In this document: one piece after another, positions 1-5,953 of the stretch
Numbering within the stretch: the stretch's first letter is position 1
How the letters are laid out: each line of letters begins with the position of its first letter
Source: Bacteroidota bacterium
GTDB taxonomy: Bacteria > Bacteroidota > Bacteroidia > Sphingobacteriales > Sphingobacteriaceae
Assembly (NCBI GenBank): GCA_025355225.1
Contig: JANYAB010000134.1
Span: forward strand, 1-7,400
Length of the DNA stretch: 7,400 nucleotides
Direction of reading: 5' to 3'
The notes under the pieces: model-generated
What the model saw: the letters and a program-made list of their open reading frames with translations, nothing else
Databases searched by the model: none
Told to the model about the DNA's origin: nothing
Translations under genes and position numbers: made by a program

Positions 1-35
1 GGGCGGAATAGAAAACTATTTTGAAATTGGGTTCT

Positions 36-59
36 TAAGCAGATCGCTTACTTTTTTTT
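36..59 (+). terminator. Weak terminator-like hairpin plus T-run at the left edge
   Basis: TAAGC (36-40) and GCTTA (46-50) form a 5-bp stem around AGATC and are followed by C and eight T (52-59). This suits the end of a rightward gene entering from the left. Forward frames entering the window stop at 9-11, 22-24 and 59-61; one of the first two would fit this terminator, but none gives a recognisable protein tail, so no gene is called. The rest of 1-223 holds only the hairpins and the direct repeat listed separately. Confidence 0.3.
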
Positions 60-76
60 AATTTCAGTCCATATAA

Positions 77-112
77 CAAATTTAAACAAACTGATTGGCA
101 ATTAACAATCAG
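77..112 (-). terminator. Possible rho-independent terminator of the efflux operon
   Basis: A perfect 7-bp inverted repeat (CTGATTG 91-97, CAATCAG 106-112, 8-nt loop) is followed on the minus strand by the T-rich run TTTGTTTAAATTTG (77-90). It lies about 110 bp after the pump stop in the right orientation. The stem is short and AT-rich and the T-run is interrupted, so the call is modest. The same T-rich run contains TAAATTTG, which could instead be read as a leftward -7 promoter box. Confidence 0.4.
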
Positions 113-117
113 CGAAA

Positions 118-139
118 TCCTAAAATCATTCTAAAATCA
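118..139 (+). repeat. Two-unit 11-bp direct repeat downstream of the operon
   Basis: TCCTAAAATCA (118-128) and TTCTAAAATCA (129-139) are adjacent 11-mers differing at one base. They have the same length and a similar core (TTCTAA) to the operator units at 5908-5951, but lack the invariant TAAT and have no clear promoter or gene in the matching orientation. A low-affinity regulator site is possible; chance in AT-rich DNA is also possible. Confidence 0.4.
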
Positions 140-157
140 GCGGTACGGAATTGCATC

Positions 158-186
158 CGGCAGGTGCAGCTTATGCTGCACCGCCG
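158..186. repeat. Strong GC-rich hairpin downstream of the pump gene
   Basis: Arms 158-161 (CGGC) plus 163-170 (GGTGCAGC) pair perfectly with 175-182 (GCTGCACC) plus 183-186 (GCCG), leaving one bulged A (162) and a TTAT loop (171-174): 12 bp of stem. It sits 37 bp after the pump stop codon. Neither strand has a T-run directly after the stem, so it is not a textbook intrinsic terminator; it may protect the 3' end of the operon mRNA or act as a weak terminator. Confidence 0.55.
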
Positions 187-223
187 TCTACAATACTAGA
201 TACACTTAGGGGTATTAGTATTT

Positions 224-3200
224 TTATAGCCTGGCGATATGTCCGCGCTCAACGCGCTTACGATAGGCCAGGTAAAATATGATCGGAAAAATAAACAGGT
301 TAAATGTGGTATTGGTGATCAAGCCGCCGATAACCACTATAGCCAAAGGCTTGGATGCTTCGGAGCCGATGCCGTTTGATATTGCCGCAGGTAGCAAGCC
401 GATTGCGGCCATCATTGCGGTCATTACAAGCGGGCGCAAACGATCTGCTACGCCTTGTCTTAAAATATTTGAAAATCTGCGGTCTGAGTGTAACCTTAAC
501 TCCCTGATATTACTTTTGAACTTAGTGATCAGGATAACGCCGTTCTGTACGCATATACCGAACAAAGCGATAAAGCCTATACCGGCCGAAATATTAAAGT
601 TTACACCGGTGATCAGCAACGCCAATATTCCACCGGCGATGGCAAACGGTACGTTATTTAATACCAGCAGGGAATCCCTGATATTGCCGAACAATATAAA
701 AAGGATAAAGAAAATGATGAGCAGGCTAATGGGGACCACCTGTGCCAGCCTGGCTGATGCCCTTTGCTGGTTCTCAAAATCACCCGCCCATTCCAGGAAA
801 TAGCCTTTAGGAAATTTGACCTTTTCATTTACCTTATCCTGGGCTTCTTTAATGGTGCTGCCCATGTCGCGCCCTCGTACAGAGAACTTGATTGCGCCGT
901 AACGCTTATGCGCATCGCGGTAGATCATACTGATCCCGGTTATCTTAGTGATGTCGGCGATCTCGCGCAGCGGAACTTTATTGCCGCTGATAGAAGGTAC
1001 GCGCAGGTCGCCGATTGCAGCAATGTTATTTCTGAAATCTTCAGGATAGCGGATACGAAGATCAAACTTACGTTCGCCTTCATATATCTGCGTTGCGGCT
1101 TTACCGCCGATAGCTGTTTCAATAACGGCGTTGGCATCAGCAGCTTCAACCCCATATTGCGCCATTTTTGCCTGGTTCAGGTTTATCTGCAATTCGGGCT
1201 GTCCCATGTTGCGTAAAATGCCCAGGTCCTCAATACCTTTTACGCCTTTAAGTATATTATAAATGCTGTCTTCCCTCTTTTCAATGAATTTGTAATCATC
1301 GCCAAACATTTTCACCACGATAGAGCCTTTTACCCCTGATACAGCCTCTTCCACATTATCTGATATGGGTTGTGAAAAGTTAAGGTCGATACCCGGAAAA
1401 AACTTCAGTTTTTCCTGCATGCGCTGTATAAGTTCTTCTTTGCTCTCTTTTCGTTTCCATTGGTCCTGCGGGTAAATATCAACGTGGAATTCGATGTTAT
1501 AGAAGCCGGTGGCGTCCGTGCCATCATTTGGTCTGCCGGTTTGCGACAATACCTGTTTCACTTCATCGAAGCTCAGGAATATCTTACGCATCTCGTTTGC
1601 CAGCTTTACCGACTCACCAAGCGAGATGCTTAGGGGTCCCGTAGCCCTTACGTAGATGGCGCCTTCATTTAACTCAGGTAAAAACTCAGTCCCTAACAAT
1701 TCAAAGCAGGCAAGGCATGCGAATAAAGTGACAATTGTAAACGGGAGCATTATTTTCCGGAACTTAAAGCACCAGGAATATATCCGCAAGCATATCCGTG
1801 TTATAAACTCAACAAAAACATTGTGCTTTTCTTTTACATTTTTATTGAGCAGAACGCTGGCCATTGCCGGGACAAAAGTGAAGGTCAGAATAAGAGCGCC
1901 CAGCAACGCAAACCCAAGTGTCCACGCCAGGGGTGAGAACATTTTACCCTCTACCTTTTCAAAACTGAAAATTGGCAGCAGGCCGGTAATAATGATCAGC
2001 TTTGCGAAAAATATACCTTTACCGTTCACCAGGCAGGCTTGTTTTATTAAGCCCAGCTTGCTCAGGTTATTATATTTTTCCATGCCCACTTCTTTGGCCC
2101 TGTGATCTAGCACAACGAATATGCCTTCGACCATAACCACGGCTGCATCAATAATAATCCCGAAGTCGATGGCCCCCATGGATAACAGGTTGGCAGACAT
2201 CCCTTTTAGTTTGAGACAGATAAAGGCGAATAAAAGCGCCAGTGGAATGATCAGCGACACAATTAAGGTGGTACGCCAGTCGGCCATAAAAAGAAATACT
2301 ATAACCGTTACAAATATGATCCCCTCGAACATATTGTGCAGTACCGTATTCGTTGCAAAGTTCACCAGCGTTTCGCGGTCATAAAAAGTCCTGATCTTTA
2401 CATCTGAAGGCAAAATATTAGTATTCAGGTCACGTATCTTTAGTTTTAGATTTTTAATTACTTCGCTCGGGTTCCCGCCTTTCCGCATCACTACAATGCC
2501 TTCAACCACATCGGGGTCCCTGTCGCGCCCAACCTGCCCTAACCGTGGCAAGGCCGATTCGGTCACTTCGCCTATAGTTTTTACATAAATAGGGGTGCCT
2601 TTAACATTATTTACAACAACATTCTTTATCTCATTGATGTCGTTAAGCAGGCCAATACCCCTTACCACATAGGCCTGGCCACTTTGCTCTATTACATCGC
2701 CGCCAACGTTCACATTGCTTTTGGAAACAGCTTCATACAATTCGAGGGCCGAAACGCCATATTGCAATGCTTTTTGAGGGTCGACGGTTATCTGGTAGGT
2801 TTTTACCTCGCCGCCAAAACTGTTAACATCGGCTATGCCTGGTACAGCGCGTATTTCGCGGTCAACTACCCAGTCTTCCAACGTCTTCAGTTCGCGTACC
2901 GATTTGTGGTTGCTGGTTAAAGTAAAACGATATATCTCGCCGGTAGGGCCGTATGGGGGTTCAATGGCCGGCTGAACGCCGTCAGGCAGGTTGGCGTCGC
3001 CAATGTGATTGTTGATCTGCAAACGAGCAAAGGCATAGTCTACATCATCATCAAAAGTTACTTTTACTACCGACAATCCGAATAGTGAAGACGATCTTAT
3101 GCTGGTCTTCTTTTCAGCGGGGTTCATGGCTATTTCCAGAGGCCGGGTGACAAATTTTTCAACCTCCTCCGCGCTGCGCCCGGGCCATTGAGATATAATA

Positions 3201-3352
3201 GTAACTGAAGTATTAGTTACATCAGGGAAGGCATCAATGCTGATATTTTTAAAACTGATATATCCGCCAGCCGCCATCAAAGCGGTAACAAAAAATATAA
3301 AAAACTTATTTTTTAACGCGAAAGCAAGTACTGACTTTATGAATTGATTCAT
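224..3352 (-). CDS. czcA: Heavy-metal efflux RND inner-membrane pump, CzcA/CusA family
   Basis: Proton-driven inner-membrane pump that exports metal ions through a tripartite RND complex with the adaptor and channel encoded just upstream. Length is 1042 aa, normal for the family. Layout by eye: TM1 about 14-34, first periplasmic domain 35-335 (PDVTNT near 43-48, YGPTGEIYRF near 134-143), TM2-6 about 341-500, TM7 533-552, second periplasmic domain 553-865, TM8-12 872-1030. The TM4 signature AIDFGIIIDAAVVMVEG (394-410) carries the D396/D402/E409 proton-relay residues of CzcA-type pumps; G410 stands where Asn is usual. By eye, E. coli CusA Met573, Met623 and Met672 align with V568, N619 and E669, so a divalent cation is more likely than Cu(I)/Ag(I). 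The start is fixed by an in-frame TAA two codons upstream (3356-3358). It is the last gene of the operon. Family is certain; the metal is inferred. Confidence 0.96.
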   Translation of the reverse strand: MNQFIKSVLAFALKNKFFIFFVTALMAAGGYISFKNISIDAFPDVTNTSVTIISQWPGRSAEEVEKFVTRPLEIAMNPAEKKTSIRSSSLFGLSVVKVTFDDDVDYAFARLQINNHIGDANLPDGVQPAIEPPYGPTGEIYRFTLTSNHKSVRELKTLEDWVVDREIRAVPGIADVNSFGGEVKTYQITVDPQKALQYGVSALELYEAVSKSNVNVGGDVIEQSGQAYVVRGIGLLNDINEIKNVVVNNVKGTPIYVKTIGEVTESALPRLGQVGRDRDPDVVEGIVVMRKGGNPSEVIKNLKLKIRDLNTNILPSDVKIRTFYDRETLVNFATNTVLHNMFEGIIFVTVIVFLFMADWRTTLIVSLIIPLALLFAFICLKLKGMSANLLSMGAIDFGIIIDAAVVMVEGIFVVLDHRAKEVGMEKYNNLSKLGLIKQACLVNGKGIFFAKLIIITGLLPIFSFEKVEGKMFSPLAWTLGFALLGALILTFTFVPAMASVLLNKNVKEKHNVFVEFITRICLRIYSWCFKFRKIMLPFTIVTLFACLACFELLGTEFLPELNEGAIYVRATGPLSISLGESVKLANEMRKIFLSFDEVKQVLSQTGRPNDGTDATGFYNIEFHVDIYPQDQWKRKESKEELIQRMQEKLKFFPGIDLNFSQPISDNVEEAVSGVKGSIVVKMFGDDYKFIEKREDSIYNILKGVKGIEDLGILRNMGQPELQINLNQAKMAQYGVEAADANAVIETAIGGKAATQIYEGERKFDLRIRYPEDFRNNIAAIGDLRVPSISGNKVPLREIADITKITGISMIYRDAHKRYGAIKFSVRGRDMGSTIKEAQDKVNEKVKFPKGYFLEWAGDFENQQRASARLAQVVPISLLIIFFILFILFGNIRDSLLVLNNVPFAIAGGILALLITGVNFNISAGIGFIALFGICVQNGVILITKFKSNIRELRLHSDRRFSNILRQGVADRLRPLVMTAMMAAIGLLPAAISNGIGSEASKPLAIVVIGGLITNTTFNLFIFPIIFYLAYRKRVERGHIARL

Positions 3353-3358
3353 TTTTTA

Positions 3359-3476
3359 TTTCGGATGTCGGAATTTCGAATTCGGATTTATTTTTTTATT
3401 TATTGTTTTTATCATGGGTTTATTTGTTGTTTTGATTCTAATTCTAATTCCGAAATCGAAATTCCGAAATCCGAAA
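3359..3476. repeat. Long imperfect inverted repeat between adaptor and pump genes
   Basis: The arms are 3359-3386 and 3449-3476, 28 bp each, pairing at 26 positions (mismatches 3367/3468 and 3380/3455), around a 62-bp T-rich middle. Both arms are built from CCGAAAT/ATTTCGG-like words; CCGAAAT occurs at 3450-3456, 3463-3469 and 3471-3477. In the mRNA the structure begins 6 nt after the adaptor stop and ends 6 nt before the pump ATG, filling the gap almost exactly. This resembles a dispersed intergenic palindromic element rather than gene sequence. No coding content or target-site duplication is visible. Copies elsewhere in the genome cannot be tested here. Confidence 0.75.
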
Positions 3477-3482
3477 TCAAGG

Positions 3483-4586
3483 TTAATCTTTCAGCGACTC
3501 AAAAAGATACACTTGCCTTGACGCTACAATACGATCGCCAGGTTTTACCCCCGTACGGATATATGCCCGGTCTTCAACCCGTTTGGCGATATCTACCTCT
3601 TGTATGCGTACATGCGCCTTGCCGTCAACCACTATCACATAATTTTTATCGTTGTCGAATATCAATGCACGGGTATTGATCACTGGCAGAGTCTCGCCGG
3701 ATTTCGCCTTTATGGTCACATTGGCGAACATCCCGGGTTTTAGTTTATTTCCCGGATTAAAAATTTTTACCCTTGCCTTTACTATTTTATTGTCAGGATC
3801 GAGCATGTCATATATCTTGTCGATCTTACCTTCGAAAATCTTGTCAGGATAGGATAGGGTAGTGATCTTTACAGGGTCACCTATTTGCACGCTGGCAATA
3901 TCCGATTCGTAAATATTGATCAGTACATACACATCCGACAGATCGGCTATGGTAAACAGGTTCTGGCTATTATCGGCCCTAACCTGCGTATTGTCGGTCA
4001 GGTTTTTCTCGATCACAAAACCGGATATGGGTGACTTTATTAAATAGCCCTGTGAATTACTTTGATTAATATTGATAACAGCACCGGCACGCTTGCTCTC
4101 GGCAACAGCTTTCTGATAGTCGGATTGTGCCTGTTCAAAATCTTTCTGTGACGCCAACCCGCTTTTGTATAGGTCCTGGGTAGATTCAAATGCTCTTTTG
4201 GTACTCCTTACATCAGCCTCAGAAGAGATGTAATCTTTGGTGAAACCAGCCATTTCTGAGCTCCTCATTACGGCTAATGTTTGCCCCTTGCTTACTACAT
4301 CTCCTAATTGCACATGTATATTCTGGGCCACGCCGCTCACCATCGGGAAGATCTTTACCATTTTGCTTTCATCCGGGGCAATACTACCTGTGAGGTTTAT
4401 CTGCGAAAGCGCGCTCGCCTCCTTCACCGTATCAATCAAAAGGCTGTTCAAAAGGCTGTCGGTAACCTGGAATTTTTCATCCTTTTGGTCGTCTGCATTT
4501 TCGGTCCTATGACAGCCCTGCAACGCGATCCCGGCAACGAATAAAGCCAGAACGATGGTTGTTATTTTATATTTATTGAGTAGCAT
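3483..4586 (-). CDS. czcB: Membrane fusion (periplasmic adaptor) lipoprotein of the RND metal efflux complex
   Basis: Periplasmic adaptor of 367 aa that joins the RND pump to the outer-membrane channel (HlyD/CzcB/CusB type). The N-terminus is a lipoprotein signal: hydrophobic stretch 8-24 ending in LQGC, with C25 as the predicted lipidated Cys. It then shows a first lipoyl half (about 77-108, SGVAQNIHVQLGDVVSKGQ), an alpha-helical hairpin (about 112-178, rich in Ala, Gln, Lys and Glu), a second lipoyl half (about 180-200, IKSPISGFVIEKN), a beta-barrel domain (about 218-295, ending KLKPGMFANVTIKA) and a membrane-proximal C-terminal domain. The mature N-terminus has no Met or His cluster like the copper-binding Met residues of E. 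coli CusB and no added metal-binding domain. The start lies 3 bp after the channel gene's stop, in the same frame (TAA ACC ATG), so the two are surely cotranscribed. The pump gene follows after 130 bp. Confidence 0.93.
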   Translation of the reverse strand: MLLNKYKITTIVLALFVAGIALQGCHRTENADDQKDEKFQVTDSLLNSLLIDTVKEASALSQINLTGSIAPDESKMVKIFPMVSGVAQNIHVQLGDVVSKGQTLAVMRSSEMAGFTKDYISSEADVRSTKRAFESTQDLYKSGLASQKDFEQAQSDYQKAVAESKRAGAVININQSNSQGYLIKSPISGFVIEKNLTDNTQVRADNSQNLFTIADLSDVYVLINIYESDIASVQIGDPVKITTLSYPDKIFEGKIDKIYDMLDPDNKIVKARVKIFNPGNKLKPGMFANVTIKAKSGETLPVINTRALIFDNDKNYVIVVDGKAHVRIQEVDIAKRVEDRAYIRTGVKPGDRIVASRQVYLFESLKD

Positions 4587-4589
4587 GGT

Positions 4590-5876
4590 TTATTGTTGAT
4601 TAAAAAATGGTGTTCCGGTAACGTAATTAAGCTGCTCAAGCGAAGTGATCCGGTTGAGCAGCAGGTTATTTAATTGCAGGGTATTAGTTTTATAGGAATC
4701 ATAAAAATCAAGGAATTCAAGCATGCTGATATTTCGTTTTTGGTAATTCTTAAAAACCTCCTGTATCAGGTGGTTAAAATCCTCCTTAAACTTGGGGTCA
4801 AAACTTGCATACAATTTTTCGAGCCGTAGTGCTCCCTTATAGTTGGTGGCCACATCGCTTTCAACCTGGTTTTGCTGGCTTTGCAACTGTACCTGGCTTT
4901 GGTCGATAGCAATTCGTGCCTGTTTTATACTACCCTGATTACGGCTAAAAAAGGGTAAACTAAAAGCAATACCCGCCCCCAGGAAATTATTGCTGTAACT
5001 TCCCAGTTTATCATAGTTTAATGAAAGAGAAAAATCCGGAATGGCTGTAGCTTTTTGCAACCGCAGATTTATATCGTTATACGCAACAGTGGCTTTGGTA
5101 TATTTCAGGTCGTACCGGTTGGTGTATGCCGAGTCAAGTAATTGCTGGTAAGGAACTCCTGAAACCATCTGCTTAATGTCAAGGTCGGTACCAATTACAG
5201 GCTCAATGTAAGTACTCGAAGGGGCTTTGATAAGCAATTTCAACTCACTCTGACTGGTGTCAATCCCGATCAGCAAGCTGTTATATTCGGTTTGAAGGGA
5301 ATAAAGCTGCGATTGTATGCGAAGTACTTCTTTTTCCGCAATATTGCCTTTAGCATATTGTTCTTTAAAAACGGTGAGGGTTTTGGACAACGATCCTATC
5401 TCCTCGTTATAAACTTTAGCTGATTGTTCCTGGAAATAGATAGTATAAAAATCACTTCGCAGCGTAAACTTTAAAGTACGCAGCAAATCAAAAAACTGGT
5501 ATTTTGCCTGTTCCACCCCAATTTTTGCCAGTTGGATACTTTTATTACGCTTACCTGCGGTTGTGAAAAGCTGCGATATGCTGAATGATTGTTCTTTATA
5601 GGCAGGCCCCTGGGTTACATTGGTTGCAGATATACCGTTATTAAAGCTAAAATCAGGATTAGGAAACAGGCGCGCGGTGATAATCGCTGCACTGGCGTTA
5701 TCAATGTTATAACGCTGTGCTATCAGTTGTAAATTATTTTTGAGGAATTGATTTTCGGCTTGTTTGACAGTTAGTTTGAGGGTGTCGTTAACCTGATCTT
5801 GTGCCCGGGCAGTAATCCCAAAAGTTATAACCCCTATTTGCAGCAGTAACAAAACGCGAACAAACTTTATATGCAT
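4590..5876 (-). CDS. TolC/CzcC-like outer-membrane efflux protein
   Basis: Outer-membrane channel of the tripartite metal exporter, 428 aa, which is normal for the outer membrane efflux protein (OEP) family. A Sec signal peptide is visible at 1-25 (basic start, hydrophobic 7-20, probable cleavage after ARA). No lipobox Cys is seen, so unlike many proteobacterial CusC-type channels it is probably not a lipoprotein. The mature protein has the duplicated OEP layout: an N-terminal repeat with a conserved-looking NPDFSFNNG segment (about 72-80) and long helices at 105-215, then a second repeat starting near 245 with IPDFSLSLNYDKLG (about 278-291), a GAGIAFSLPFFSRNQG strand-turn (about 300-315) and long Gln-rich helices to the end. 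An in-frame TAA one codon before the ATG (5880-5882) fixes the start. It is the first gene of the efflux operon, behind a promoter with a four-repeat operator. Channel family is clear; the czcC/cusC name is not assigned because specificity cannot be read from this component. Confidence 0.92.
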   Translation of the reverse strand: MHIKFVRVLLLLQIGVITFGITARAQDQVNDTLKLTVKQAENQFLKNNLQLIAQRYNIDNASAAIITARLFPNPDFSFNNGISATNVTQGPAYKEQSFSISQLFTTAGKRNKSIQLAKIGVEQAKYQFFDLLRTLKFTLRSDFYTIYFQEQSAKVYNEEIGSLSKTLTVFKEQYAKGNIAEKEVLRIQSQLYSLQTEYNSLLIGIDTSQSELKLLIKAPSSTYIEPVIGTDLDIKQMVSGVPYQQLLDSAYTNRYDLKYTKATVAYNDINLRLQKATAIPDFSLSLNYDKLGSYSNNFLGAGIAFSLPFFSRNQGSIKQARIAIDQSQVQLQSQQNQVESDVATNYKGALRLEKLYASFDPKFKEDFNHLIQEVFKNYQKRNISMLEFLDFYDSYKTNTLQLNNLLLNRITSLEQLNYVTGTPFFNQQ

Positions 5877-5893
5877 AGTTTATTTGATATGCG

Positions 5894-5901
5894 CAAAGGT
5901 A
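5894..5901 (-). promoter_or_regulatory. Bacteroidota -7 promoter element for the efflux operon
   Basis: The minus strand reads TACCTTTG, an exact match to the TAnnTTTG -7 element used by the main sigma factor of Bacteroidota. It lies 17 bp before the channel gene's ATG (5876), giving an expected transcript start near 5886-5889 and a short leader of roughly 10-13 nt. No good TTG-type -33 box is seen; the 11-bp repeat array occupies that place, which suits an activator-dependent promoter. Confidence 0.65.
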
Positions 5902-5907
5902 GAGCGG

Positions 5908-5951
5908 CAGTATTAAAGCAGAATTAAAGCAGGATTAGAATGGGATTAGAA
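5908..5951 (-). promoter_or_regulatory. Four tandem 11-bp repeats, probable response-regulator operator
   Basis: On the minus strand four 11-mers follow each other with no gap: TTCTAATCCCA (5941-5951), TTCTAATCCTG (5930-5940), CTTTAATTCTG (5919-5929) and CTTTAATACTG (5908-5918). All fit YTYTAATNCYR, with TAAT invariant. The array ends 6 bp before the -7 box, so its last unit covers the -33 region. Direct repeats with an 11-bp period are the classic target layout of OmpR/PhoB regulators, and one is encoded two genes upstream. Binding is inferred; the repeat itself is plain in the sequence. The array starts 3 bp after the kinase stop codon, so it is entirely non-coding. Confidence 0.7.
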
Positions 5952-5953
5952 TT

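Noticed and set aside
2..61. Forward open frame entering from the left edge and ending with a run of hydrophobic residues.
   Set aside because: Only 19 codons, no recognisable tail, and two other forward frames also stop nearby; a gene end cannot be chosen.
77..84. TAAATTTG on the minus strand as a leftward promoter.
   Set aside because: It matches TAnnTTTG but also forms the T-rich tail of a hairpin, and no leftward gene start is visible in the window; kept only as an alternative.
940..1155. 71-codon minus-strand open frame inside the pump gene in another frame.
   Set aside because: It overlaps the pump's second periplasmic domain, which is intact and family-like; the alternative protein resembles nothing.
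1656..2105. 149-codon open frame on the plus strand, and other plus-strand frames within the pump, adaptor and kinase genes.
   Set aside because: They lie antisense to well-supported genes, have no recognisable domains, and are explained by the codon use of the real genes.
3434..3448. TTCTAAT-like words (ATTCTAATTCTAATT) in the adaptor-pump gap, similar to the operator units.
   Set aside because: They repeat every 6 bp rather than 11, lie inside the loop side of the inverted-repeat element, and have no -7 box nearby.
3450..3477. CCGAAAT repeats as a CRISPR or tandem repeat array.
   Set aside because: The words are 7 bp with irregular short spacing and form one arm of an inverted repeat; there are no spacers of CRISPR length.
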